This document shows, piece after piece, positions 8,201 to 15,092 of a DNA stretch of 32,006 bases; position 1 is the stretch's first letter, and every line of letters starts with the position of its first letter. This DNA is from Aquincolibacterium sp041674705 (lineage in GTDB: Bacteria > Omnitrophota > Omnitrophia > Omnitrophales > Aquincolibacteriaceae), in contig JBAYVF010000021.1 of the NCBI GenBank assembly GCA_041674705.1, positions 1 through 32,006 of the forward strand. The letters run 5' to 3'. Under the pieces are notes generated by a model that saw nothing but the letters and a program-made list of their open reading frames with translations, was not told where the DNA came from and did not search any database. A program made the translations under genes and the position numbers.

Positions 8201-8367
8201 CGATTCTCGGCCTCATTCCTGTTCTTTTGGCAAGCGGTCCCGGAGCGGAGATCCAAAAACCGATCGCAGCTGTCGTTATGGGAGGTCTTGTTTCTTCGCT
8301 CTACATGACTTTAATCGTTTTGCCGGCTCTTTATGGCTGGTTTGAAAAGGAAGAGATCGAGTTCTAA
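5293..8367 (+). CDS. czcA: Heavy-metal RND transporter (CzcA-like)
   Basis: A 1024-aa proton-driven inner-membrane pump of the heavy-metal RND family. The N-terminus has AFPDVTNVQVMI after TM1. TM4 carries the proton-relay motif GMIVDASIVVAEN with its conserved acidic residues, and the C-terminal half repeats the porter fold with GQFENQQRAMKSL before TM7. Where CusA has copper methionines this protein has AVNVVKFPTVS and NELISGIKSDV, so the Met triad is missing. A divalent metal (Zn, Co, Cd or Ni) is more likely than Cu/Ag, but which one cannot be read. The start is GTG, with AAGGGG (5277-5282) before it. With czcC and czcB it forms one pump, and the upstream DtxR-type regulator suggests the inducing metal class. 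Confidence 0.93.
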   Translation: MDKLLSFVLGRRFLVILATILLIIAGVFSWSKLPVDAFPDVTNVQVMILTRAEGLVPTEVERLISSPIELEMNGLPKIKLIRSLSKTGLSQVVIIFEDGVDIYFARQLVFERLSTVKEKLPPGFDPEMGPISTGLGEIFQYTLESKNTDLMGLRSIQDWVVRPQLRSIPGVTEINSFGGFVKQYQVIVNPDQLLKYGLTLKDVSETLSRNNSTAPANYIVQGQEQIIVRGMGLIKDLSDIETATVTTVNGSPVYVRDIATVQIGHEIRWGGATRDAKGETVCGMVVMLKDANSKTVVDRVKEKIGKIQERLPEGVRINPFYDRTELIEACISTVTKALIEGGVLVIIVLFLFLGDFRTASVVCLSLPLSALITFIMMRMTGVSANLMSLGGLVIALGMIVDASIVVAENIFRHLTEKKPGSAHEKVMLCLNATKEVARPVMFAILITIITKGPLFALQAVEGKMFRPLAWTLIFAMAGSLIISLTIIPVISSFFIKGSSKDEDNAVIRWIKKLYLPALHNAMKHKKRTAVISTVVFLVSLFLFRFVGTEFLPYLDEGSIAVNVVKFPTVSLNESVKIGERIEKLLLEFPEVNTVVTKTGRAEIAEDPMGPEQNDIFIMLKPKKFWKAKSKMELISLIDAKLSLIPGIKLNFSQPIALRVNELISGIKSDVAVKLFGYDLETLGEAGEEIEHILSKIKGAKDVKVEQISGFLQLDIEIDRMAIARYGINASDVNDVIETAVGGKAVSTIFEKDRRFNLSLRFPEEKRGDKRAIESILVSSPSGQNIPLGQLAKISLVEAPNQISREDGMRRVVVECNVRGRDIGSFIAEAQAKVKSVEKSLPEGYFVSWGGQFENQQRAMKSLMVVVPVVIFTIYLLLFLSFGSFKPALLVILNLPFSWVGGILTVLLFNITLSVSAAVGFITLFGIAVANGTILVSFFIQLRKEGASLEEAIVKGCEVRLRPLLLTSITAILGLIPVLLASGPGAEIQKPIAAVVMGGLVSSLYMTLIVLPALYGWFEKEEIEF

Positions 8368-8461
8368 CGCGGCGTTTCTTTAACGCTTAAAGGTGCGCAG
8401 TTTATCGTGTACCCTTTGACATTTAAGAAACACGGTACTAACCATTGGAGGATCACCTGTT

Positions 8462-8800
8462 ATGAAGAAAATCGAAGCCTATATTCAGCCTTTTATGCTG
8501 CAAAAAGTAACGGATGCGCTTCACCGGATACACATACACGGTATGAGCGTTTCTGAGATCAAAGGTTTCGGCCGGGAAAAGGGTGAAGCTCATCCTCATC
8601 ACGAGCAGGATTATGTGGTCGAGTTTACTTCCAAAACAAGAATTGAAATTATCTGCAATGACGAAGAGGCTGAACCCATCGTTCAAGCAATTCAGAAGAG
8701 TGCCCACACGGGCCGCAAAGGTGATGGAAAAATCGTTGTGATGGATGTGCGAGAAGTGATCAGCGTTCGAACAGGTGAAAGAGGATCAAAGGCCGTCTAA
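8462..8800 (+). CDS. PII-like signalling protein with His-rich T-loop, copy 1
   Basis: A 112-aa PII-superfamily protein, collinear with E. coli GlnB. It keeps Gly35-Phe36-Gly37-Arg38, Lys40-Gly41, Tyr51 (the uridylylation position), Lys58, GDGK at 87-90 and RTGE at 103-106; Arg101 is Ser. Its T-loop is changed to E-A-H-P-H-H-E-Q-D (42-50), giving a His-x-His-His cluster. A group of PII proteins encoded beside heavy-metal RND pumps (called PII-NG) is known, and this fits that setting. It follows czcA after 94 bases, with GGAGGA (8447-8452) before the ATG and a weak TTGACA at 8416. A role tuning metal efflux, perhaps by binding metal in the T-loop, is inferred. Confidence 0.85.
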   Translation: MKKIEAYIQPFMLQKVTDALHRIHIHGMSVSEIKGFGREKGEAHPHHEQDYVVEFTSKTRIEIICNDEEAEPIVQAIQKSAHTGRKGDGKIVVMDVREVISVRTGERGSKAV

Positions 8801-8856
8801 CGGTAGGGGCCTTCGGCGGGCGTGTTCTTATCAAACTGTTATGGTGATTCAAAATC

Positions 8857-9063
8857 ATGATCATAGAAATTGGAATTGTTGCCGGGGAGATCTGGCAGCT
8901 TCTTGATCAAAAAGGGCGTCAAGAATTTACCGAAGTGACTAATTCCATCCCGGCCGGAAAAGATTTGGCGTTGATGGCGCTTGGTTGGCTTTGCCGGGAA
9001 GGTCATGTTGTGCTTAAGAAAATTGGCGGCTGTTCATACGTTCAATTAAGGGATCGATTATGA
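8857..9063 (+). CDS. Small winged-helix protein (DUF2582-like)
   Basis: A 68-aa single-domain protein. The pattern IGIVAGEIWQLLDQKG, then ALMALGWLCREGHVVLKK, matches the short winged helix-turn-helix family annotated as DUF2582, whose members are usually stand-alone. It may bind DNA or act as a small regulator, but the target is unknown. No strong ribosome-binding site precedes the ATG, so the start is less certain. It sits between the two PII-like genes, and its stop overlaps an ATG (TTATGA at 9059-9063) that opens a doubtful reading frame. Confidence 0.7.
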   Translation: MIIEIGIVAGEIWQLLDQKGRQEFTEVTNSIPAGKDLALMALGWLCREGHVVLKKIGGCSYVQLRDRL

Positions 9064-9545
9064 AGGTTCAAATTGAATCGTTTGTTTTGGGATCAGAGTT
9101 CCACGATGGTGAAATCATTCGGGATTGTCGGGACTCTGCCACAAGAGTTTTGCGAATAGCCGTGGTTGTTGGTGAAGATAACGATAACGTATTTGTTTCA
9201 ACTAGTCCAGATCCGTGCCAGTGGAATCAAAGCCGATTTAAAATATCCAAGCGAACGATACAGGAGAGACGCATCATTCGTGAGGCAGAATCAACAGATC
9301 AGAGCATGTCTGTTGAATTTCTGATGTCTGCTCCAGAAAACCGATGTTGTAATGTTGCAATGCATCAGGCGCGAAAAAAATGCGTGATTTTATCGTTTCG
9401 TCGGCGTTTTATACCTGGTTCTAAAAAAAGGAGGAGGGATTCCAATGAAAGAGATCAGAGTTTACATTCAGTCCTTTATGCTTCAGAAAGTTACGGACGC
9501 GTTACACCAGATACATGTTCAGGGTACGCGTGTGTCCGAAATTAA
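9060..9545 (+). CDS. Doubtful reading frame between winged-helix and second PII gene
   Basis: A 161-codon frame starts on the ATG that overlaps the winged-helix stop (TTATGA), which suggests translational coupling. Its first 90 residues look possible (IESFVLGSEFHDGEIIRDC, VLRIAVVVGEDNDNVFV). The last third is Arg-rich and runs 101 bases into the second PII gene in another frame, so that part is unlikely to be protein. The 380 bases before that PII gene may instead be a decayed gene or a regulatory spacer. I do not recognise a family. Confidence 0.25.
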   Translation: MKVQIESFVLGSEFHDGEIIRDCRDSATRVLRIAVVVGEDNDNVFVSTSPDPCQWNQSRFKISKRTIQERRIIREAESTDQSMSVEFLMSAPENRCCNVAMHQARKKCVILSFRRRFIPGSKKRRRDSNERDQSLHSVLYASESYGRVTPDTCSGYACVRN

Positions 9546-9783
9546 AGGTTTTGAAAGGGAAAGAGACGACGCCCATCTTCATCACTCGAAGGGTGGCGTG
9601 GTTGATTTTGTTCCAAAGACTAGGATTGAGATTATCTGTAATGACGAAGAGGTGGGAACTATCATTCGGACCATTCAGAATGCCGCTAGCACGGGTCGAA
9701 AAGATGATGGCGAGATCATCGTGCTGGACAGGCGGGGAGCTATCAGCATATCGACGGAGGATGGAGGGGCGGAAATCGTTTGA
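9445..9783 (+). CDS. PII-like protein, degenerate paralog with His-rich T-loop, copy 2
   Basis: A 112-aa paralog of the PII-like protein at 8462; the pair came from a tandem duplication (shared FMLQKVTDALH, VSEIKGF, IEIICNDEE). The T-loop keeps the His-x-His-His cluster (44, 46, 47). It has lost Tyr51 (Gly) and Gly37 (Glu), and nucleotide-site residues 87 (Asp), 90 (Glu) and 103 (Ser, motif STED). ATP binding and uridylylation at Tyr51 are therefore unlikely. Lys58 remains. A strong Shine-Dalgarno (GGAGGAGGG, 9430-9438) supports the start. It may form heterotrimers with copy 1 or act as a metal-only sensor; both are inference. The DsbA-like gene follows after 6 bases. Confidence 0.82.
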   Translation: MKEIRVYIQSFMLQKVTDALHQIHVQGTRVSEIKGFERERDDAHLHHSKGGVVDFVPKTRIEIICNDEEVGTIIRTIQNAASTGRKDDGEIIVLDRRGAISISTEDGGAEIV

Positions 9784-9789
9784 GGACTT

Positions 9790-10722
9790 ATGGCCAAAAT
9801 AAGCAGGGTTCAATTCAGCGGGGGAGAAATCGTGAGGACGGTTAAACGCTATATAATTACCGGCGGGATCATCGTTGTCGTTCTTATCGCTTTTGTCATG
9901 GTGGGCAAGTATATGCAAGGAAGGAAAGCGGCGCGGGGCGTTCAAGAGACAGAATTAACAAAGAACAAATTTAAGGGGAACGAAAAAGCCCCTATCCGGA
10001 TTGTGATTTACAGCGATTTTCAATGTCCGTCATGTGCTCATGGAAGCGCGGTGGCGGAAAGCATCTTCGCAGATTTGAAAAACAAGGTGTCTGTAGAGTA
10101 CAGGTATTTTCCGCTTCAAATGCACAAATGGGCGTGGGAAGCGGCAGCTTTCGCGGAATGCGCGGCCGATCAGGACAAATTTTGGGAATACCACGACCTT
10201 CTTTTTAAGAAGCAAGCAGAATGGTCAAAGGAAGGAAGACCGACGGCGAGCTTTTTGGAGTTTGCCATGGCGCTGAAATTGGATATGGAAAAAATTGGGA
10301 CATGCGTAACGGACGAAAAGACGCTTCAGCGAATCCAAAAGGATAAAGAGTCGGGAGAACAGCTTCAGGTCAGTTCAACTCCGACCGTTTTCATCAATGA
10401 TAAAAGGTTTGTCGGCGGTAAGCAATTTGATGCGGACGGGAAAAAGTATATTGCCGAGGAACTGAAGAAAACCGGAATTGATTGGAAATACACATCGACA
10501 CCCTTGCCGCCCTCGCCGATTCCGGCTCAGATCTCATCCAATCCAAAGGTTGGCCATGAAAGTCATCCGCACCCTGTGCCGGTCACTGCCCAACCGGCTG
10601 TAAATACTGTTCCTGCCGCGGTAGTTGAGAAGAAAGAAGTAACGCACAGTCCAGGCACACCGCGGAAAACCCTAGGCGCAGGCGAAACGGCGGGTCAGAC
10701 TACGGCCACTTCCAAAGCGTAA
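9790..10722 (+). CDS. Membrane-anchored DsbA-like thiol oxidoreductase
   Basis: A 310-aa protein with an uncleaved N-terminal membrane anchor (about residues 20-40) and a periplasmic thioredoxin-fold domain of the DsbA/BdbD type. The active site is Cys79-Pro-Ser-Cys82 after YSDFQ, and the cis-proline loop reads SSTPTVF. The family oxidises or isomerises disulfides, or reduces specific partners. A Pro-rich, low-complexity tail of about 75 residues (from 236) includes the His cluster HESHPHPVP, which could bind metal. A GAGGA motif precedes the ATG. Downstream is a P1B ATPase, and the neighbours include several Cys-rich exported proteins that could be its substrates. Confidence 0.85.
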   Translation: MAKISRVQFSGGEIVRTVKRYIITGGIIVVVLIAFVMVGKYMQGRKAARGVQETELTKNKFKGNEKAPIRIVIYSDFQCPSCAHGSAVAESIFADLKNKVSVEYRYFPLQMHKWAWEAAAFAECAADQDKFWEYHDLLFKKQAEWSKEGRPTASFLEFAMALKLDMEKIGTCVTDEKTLQRIQKDKESGEQLQVSSTPTVFINDKRFVGGKQFDADGKKYIAEELKKTGIDWKYTSTPLPPSPIPAQISSNPKVGHESHPHPVPVTAQPAVNTVPAAVVEKKEVTHSPGTPRKTLGAGETAGQTTATSKA

Positions 10723-10797
10723 TAGAATAAACGGTGAAGATGTCTGACAATAATTTCCAGGATGATAAAGATGCAGTCGATGTGAGAAAGGATACCT

Positions 10798-12702
10798 ATG
10801 TCATGTGCATGTAAATGCGGCGGAGAAGTATTCGAAGGAAGCTGGTATGCTCACCCGCTTATGCGAAACGCCCTTATTGCCGGAGGGCTGACAAGCGTTG
10901 CATTCATTTCAACGCATTTTATCAAAGAAATGCCATCTTTTTTTGAAATCCCGTTTTATATTGCGGCGATCCTTATCGGCGGATATCACTGGACCCGCGA
11001 AGGCATTGAAGAATTGATCAAAGAACGGGAAATCGGCATCGAAATCCTCATGCTGGCGGCGACTATCGGTTCCGCAGTTTTGGGCATGTGGGACGAAGCC
11101 GCTTTTCTGGTTTTTCTTTACGGAGCAGCCGAGGGCTTGGAAGAATATACCTATGCGAAGACCAGGGCATCGATCCGCAAACTGCTTGAACTGGCCCCCA
11201 AGGAAGCGAGGGTATTAAGAAACGGGGAAGAGGTCACCATCGAAGCAAAGGAGTTGAAGCTGGACGATATTTTTATTGTGAAACCCGGAGAATCGCTTCC
11301 GACGGATGGCGTGATCATGAAGGGAAGCTCCAGTATCAATGAAGCGGCAGTGACGGGCGAATCGATACCGGTCGAAAAAGAAACCGGCATGAAAGTTTTT
11401 GCCGCGACCATGAATCAGGCAGGTGTTTTGGAGGTCAAAGTAACCGCAACGTTTGAAAATAATACGCTATCGAAGATCGTCCATTTAGTCGAAGAAGCGC
11501 AGGAGCAGAAAGGCAAGACGCAGCTTTTTATCGAAGAATTTGGAAAACGGTATTCTCCGGCAGTGCTTTTGTGCTCTTTGATCTTACTAGCCATCCCTTT
11601 CATATTTCATCAATCATTCTCCTGGTGGGCCATTCGAGCGGTAGTTCTTTTGGTGGCTGCCGCCCCTTGCGCGCTTATTATGTCCACGCCCGTAGCCATA
11701 GCTGCCGGTATTGGGCGAGCGGGAAAATCCGGGGTTTTGATCAAGGGAGGAATGCATCTTGAGAATTTGGGGAAGGTCAAAGCCATTGCCTTTGATAAGA
11801 CCGGAACGCTTACGAAAGGAAAGCCTGTAGTTACGGAAATCGTCCCGGTCAATGAACCGGAACGAAATGTGTTGGAGCTTGCTTACAGCGTGGAGCGATT
11901 TTCTGAGCACCCCTTGGCGCAAGCAATCGTAGAGAAGGCCATCGAATCAAAAATTCGTTATTTAGAAGCAAACGACTTTAGCGCTCTTGTCGGCGCCGGG
12001 GCCAAAGCCAGAGTTCGGGACCAGATAGTTTACGCCGCGAAAGCGGAGTTTTTTAAGGAATTGGGACATGATATTTCCGGGATCGCCGATATCCAACGAC
12101 TCAGGAACCAGGGAAATACGTTGATTCTTGTGGGGACGGAGAAAAAGATCGCCGGTCTGATCGCGATCCGTGATGAAGTACGGCCTGAGGCGCTGAAAGC
12201 GATTCATAGACTTAAGGAGATGGGGATCAAGATCGCCATGCTGACCGGGGATAACGCTGCCACCGCCAAAGCGATTGCTGACCATTTGAATATTGACGAA
12301 GTCAAAGCCGACTTAAAACCCGAAGACAAAATCAAGGCAATCGAAGAACTTAAAAAAGAACACGGTGAAGTGGCGATGGTCGGAGACGGCATTAATGATG
12401 CTCCGGCCCTTGCGAAGGCAACGGTGGGCATTGCTATGGGCGCTGCCGGAACCGATGCGGCGATTGAAGCGGCGGATATAGCGCTCATGGCCGATGATCT
12501 GGAGAAAGTCGTTTTTGCATTAGAGTTAGGCAGAAAAGCAAGAAAAGTGAGCCGCCAGAATATCGTTTTCTCACTAGCGTTGCTCGCGGTCCTTGTCCCT
12601 TCGGCGCTTGCCGGATTTATGACCGTGGCCATAGCGGTTATAGTCCATGAATCCTCCGAGTTGTTAGCCGTTGCGAATGGGCTTCGATTAACACGCGATT
12701 AA
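10798..12702 (+). CDS. P1B-type heavy-metal ATPase with APC motif
   Basis: A 634-aa metal-exporting P-type ATPase of the inner membrane. It has the actuator motif TGES, the phosphorylation site DKTGT (Asp333), SEHPLAQAIV, TGDN and GDGINDAPAL. The transmembrane metal motif is Ala289-Pro-Cys291 instead of Cys-Pro-Cys, and the last helix reads HESSELLAVANGLRL, nearest to the Zn/Cd/Co group (P1B-2 or P1B-4) rather than Cu. There is no HMA domain; the N-terminus has only a short CACKCGG motif. AAAGGA precedes the ATG. The substrate metal is uncertain. It follows the DsbA-like gene, and a porin gene follows it. Confidence 0.9.
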   Translation: MSCACKCGGEVFEGSWYAHPLMRNALIAGGLTSVAFISTHFIKEMPSFFEIPFYIAAILIGGYHWTREGIEELIKEREIGIEILMLAATIGSAVLGMWDEAAFLVFLYGAAEGLEEYTYAKTRASIRKLLELAPKEARVLRNGEEVTIEAKELKLDDIFIVKPGESLPTDGVIMKGSSSINEAAVTGESIPVEKETGMKVFAATMNQAGVLEVKVTATFENNTLSKIVHLVEEAQEQKGKTQLFIEEFGKRYSPAVLLCSLILLAIPFIFHQSFSWWAIRAVVLLVAAAPCALIMSTPVAIAAGIGRAGKSGVLIKGGMHLENLGKVKAIAFDKTGTLTKGKPVVTEIVPVNEPERNVLELAYSVERFSEHPLAQAIVEKAIESKIRYLEANDFSALVGAGAKARVRDQIVYAAKAEFFKELGHDISGIADIQRLRNQGNTLILVGTEKKIAGLIAIRDEVRPEALKAIHRLKEMGIKIAMLTGDNAATAKAIADHLNIDEVKADLKPEDKIKAIEELKKEHGEVAMVGDGINDAPALAKATVGIAMGAAGTDAAIEAADIALMADDLEKVVFALELGRKARKVSRQNIVFSLALLAVLVPSALAGFMTVAIAVIVHESSELLAVANGLRLTRD

Positions 12703-12797
12703 AGTTGAATAATAGTCCAGAGACAAAAGCTTCCCGGTTGATCTTCCCCGTAGTTTTTCCTCGATTTTTTGATCTTTTTGTACTAAAAAGGGAAGTT

Positions 12798-14150
12798 ATG
12801 AAATCCAAGGGGAGGCTTTTCCTTATCTGTTCGTTGATTTTATTACCAGTTACGGCGTTTGGTATGGAAATGCCGGATATCTTACTGGAAAAACCCCGCA
12901 AAAAACTCGAAGACAAAGGCATTGTGTTCTCGACCCTTTACACCGGAGATATGGTGAGCAATTTAAAGGGTGGGCTAGAGCGTAAAGCCACCTATGTCGG
13001 CGATGTGGAAATATCGCTGGCCATAGACCTCGAAAAAATAGGCCTTATCCCGGGAGGGAAAATTTATGTATCTGGTGACGATAGCCATGGAGGGGAGCTG
13101 CCCACAAACTATGTCGGGGACTTCCAGACCGTGGACAATCTTGAAGCGCCGGATGCCATGCGTCTTTACGTGTGGTGGTATGAACAGAGCTTTTTCAAGG
13201 AAAAGCTCTCCGTGCTTGTTGGAGCTCAGGATTTGAGCAGTGAATTTGCGGTCTCTCGTTACGGGAACCTGTTTATCAATAGTTCGTTTGCGATACCCCC
13301 GGATTTCTCGATGAACATTCCTGTTTCCTATTTCCCTTACGCAGGTCTTGGAGCGCGCATCAAGATCAAACCGCATGAACAGGTGGAATTTCTTGCTGGA
13401 ATTTATGACGGAGATCCCACCGATAATGGGAAGAACCGTCACGGTGTGAGCTACCGCTTGTCTAGCCGTCAGGGACTTATGGCCATTGCTGAGGGAGCCT
13501 ATCATCAAAAGATTAAATTTAACGACCGCATGAAACCGTTAACGGGAAGCGTCAAATTCGGTTCCTGGCTGCATACTCAGAATATAGATGATGTTTTGTC
13601 GATTGATGCAAACGGAAGCCCCCTTGCTCATCGTAATGACTTTGGCTTTTACGGAGTGATCGACCAGATGCTGTTCCGTGAAAAGAAGGACCAGGGTCCG
13701 GGAGCGTTTTTTTGTCAGCTGCTGCAGATCAGGAATCCCGATTACGATGAAGAAACGGAACCGCGCGGGCTTGGGGCCTTCTTCCAGTTCGGAGGCGCGC
13801 CTAATGACCGCAATACGGTAAGTTACTATTTCGGCGCGGGTCTGAATTATACTGGCCTAGTTCCCGGAAGAGGACGGGACGTGTTGGGGATTGCCGTGGC
13901 CAATGCTTTTATAAGCGGAAGACTCAGGGAATCACGCGATCGTGAGATCGAGACTTTTGACCCGGCTAGTGGAGGTGCTGCTCCCGGAGAGCTTCGGGCC
14001 AATGAAAGCACCTTGGAGACTACCTACCGCATTCGGGTGAACGATCACGCATCGCTTCAGCCCGATTACCAGATTGTTTTCAATCCGTCAGGGGAGCAGA
14101 ACACTAAAACAGCCCACGTTTTCATTCTTCGATTTGAGATTGGTTTCTAG
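12798..14150 (+). CDS. OprB-family carbohydrate-type porin
   Basis: A 450-aa outer-membrane porin of the OprB (carbohydrate-selective) family. It has a signal peptide (ending VTAFG), then the OprB-like opening GIVFSTLYTGDMVSNLKGG, GGKIYVSG, later YAGLGARIKIKPHEQVEFLAGIYDGDP and GFYGVIDQMLF, and the C-terminal strand ending RFEIGF with terminal Phe. I chose the ATG at 12798 because AAAGGGAAG is just upstream and the signal peptide starts there; the frame is open back to 12705. Its role beside metal exporters is unclear. Transport of a sugar or of organic metal ligands is possible, and it may simply share the operon. Confidence 0.83.
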   Translation: MKSKGRLFLICSLILLPVTAFGMEMPDILLEKPRKKLEDKGIVFSTLYTGDMVSNLKGGLERKATYVGDVEISLAIDLEKIGLIPGGKIYVSGDDSHGGELPTNYVGDFQTVDNLEAPDAMRLYVWWYEQSFFKEKLSVLVGAQDLSSEFAVSRYGNLFINSSFAIPPDFSMNIPVSYFPYAGLGARIKIKPHEQVEFLAGIYDGDPTDNGKNRHGVSYRLSSRQGLMAIAEGAYHQKIKFNDRMKPLTGSVKFGSWLHTQNIDDVLSIDANGSPLAHRNDFGFYGVIDQMLFREKKDQGPGAFFCQLLQIRNPDYDEETEPRGLGAFFQFGGAPNDRNTVSYYFGAGLNYTGLVPGRGRDVLGIAVANAFISGRLRESRDREIETFDPASGGAAPGELRANESTLETTYRIRVNDHASLQPDYQIVFNPSGEQNTKTAHVFILRFEIGF

Positions 14151-14252
14151 AGACCTTTCCTAAAAAGGGCCGTTCGATTGATTTTTTGGCCTATTTTCTA
14201 CATAAAGCGACATTCGATCCCTAGGAAAAAAGGAAAATTTTTTTACTTTAAT

Positions 14253-14283
14253 ACTTGACTAAATGAATCAAGTCAGTTATATT
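14253..14283 (+). promoter_or_regulatory. Rrf2/CymR-type promoter and operator
   Basis: TTGACT (14255-14260), a 17-base spacer and TATATT (14278-14283) form a good sigma-70 promoter. The inverted repeat ACTTGA (14253-14258) with TCAAGT (14268-14273) covers the -35 and spacer, so a repressor bound here would block RNA polymerase. The next gene encodes an Rrf2-family regulator, so autoregulation of the sulfate operon is likely. I see no second copy in the window. Confidence 0.65.
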
Positions 14284-14315
14284 TCTTCCATCATAAACGA
14301 ATTCAAGAGGGGAAT

Positions 14316-14744
14316 ATGAAGCTACCTGCAAAAATAGAATATGCGGTGAGGGCAGTTTTGGAACTGGCGCTGAGGAGTGAAAGCGGTAAGCCGGTTCCTT
14401 TGGATCTGCTGGTGAAGACCCAACAGATTCCCGCCCAATTCTTGGTCCAACTCCTCTCGCGGCTCAAGCATGCGGGTCTGGTGGAAACTGTGCGAGGAGT
14501 AGCAGGAGGCTATGCTCTTGCCAAACACCCTTCGAAGATCACTTTGGCGGATGTATTTCGCACGATAGACAGTCATATCCTCGAACTTCCAAAACCGTCT
14601 TCCAGGAAAGTTGATTCGGAAGCGGCCCGCCTCTTCTCCGGGATCTGGACCGACATAAGCTGTACCCTGAGTAAACAACTGGAAGTCACGCTCGAAGAAC
14701 TTACGGCGAGGCTTCGTGACGGGCAACTGACCTATCAAATCTGA
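14316..14744 (+). CDS. Rrf2-family regulator without Fe-S cysteines (CymR-like)
   Basis: A 142-aa winged-helix regulator of the Rrf2 family. The N-terminal pattern KIEYAVRAVLELAL, QIPAQFLVQLLSRLKHAGLVETVRG and GGYALAKHPSKITLADVFRTID is characteristic. The three cysteines that bind an iron-sulfur cluster in IscR and NsrR are absent; the only Cys is near the C-terminus (ISCTLS). This is the CymR type, a cluster-free repressor of sulfur and cysteine metabolism genes. An AGAGGGG site precedes the ATG. It heads the operon with the YezD-like protein and sulfate transporter, which supports a sulfur-responsive role. Direct metal sensing is not indicated. Confidence 0.85.
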   Translation: MKLPAKIEYAVRAVLELALRSESGKPVPLDLLVKTQQIPAQFLVQLLSRLKHAGLVETVRGVAGGYALAKHPSKITLADVFRTIDSHILELPKPSSRKVDSEAARLFSGIWTDISCTLSKQLEVTLEELTARLRDGQLTYQI

Positions 14745-14778
14745 GCGTTTTCCGACGCTTGATTCTCAGGGAGAAAAA

Positions 14779-14973
14779 ATGACGGCTCCTCAACAACAAT
14801 TTCAAAAAAATATTGTCAACGATGCGATCTTAAAAGAGATCAGTGATGCGATCCACCGTCTGGCTTTCGGGACGGTCACGATCAAAATTAATCAGTCCAA
14901 GATTGTGCAGATCGAAGTAGCCGAGAGTAAGCGGTTCGATAATGTATGGCCCTTGGAAGGCAGCGGTATCTAA
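14779..14973 (+). CDS. YezD-family small protein (DUF2292)
   Basis: A 64-aa soluble protein. Residues 15-55 (AILKEISDAIHRLAFGTVT, then IKINQSKIVQIEVAESKR) match the YezD/DUF2292 family. Family members are repeatedly found beside sulfate or thiosulfate transporters and cysteine-synthesis genes, often next to Rrf2 regulators, but their biochemical role is unknown. The setting here repeats that association. The gene lies 34 bases after the regulator and is followed by a leader with two hairpins before the porin. Confidence 0.8.
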   Translation: MTAPQQQFQKNIVNDAILKEISDAIHRLAFGTVTIKINQSKIVQIEVAESKRFDNVWPLEGSGI

Positions 14974-14986
14974 GAGGTTTTTTAAA

Positions 14987-15014
14987 AAATCATCACCAGA
15001 CAACTGGATGATTT
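14987..15014 (+). promoter_or_regulatory. Leader hairpin with ACAA loop, copy 1
   Basis: AAATCAT (14987-14993) pairs with ATGATTT (15008-15014). Inside, CCAG and CTGG close an ACAA tetraloop (core 14996-15007), with a 2-base CA bulge on the 5' side. It lies in the leader between the yezD-like gene and the porin. Confidence 0.5.
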
Positions 15015-15047
15015 AAGTAAAAATGAAAACAAAAATTAAAGGACTGA

Positions 15048-15060
15048 CCGGACAACCGGA
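15048..15060 (+). promoter_or_regulatory. Leader hairpin with ACAA loop, copy 2
   Basis: CCGG-ACAA-CCGG followed by A repeats the core of the first hairpin (CCAG-ACAA-CTGG-A) with two compensating base changes that keep the stem paired. It is 33 bases before the porin start codon. Confidence 0.45.
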
Positions 15061-15092
15061 GGTTCCCATGATGATACAAAGGAGAAAAAATC

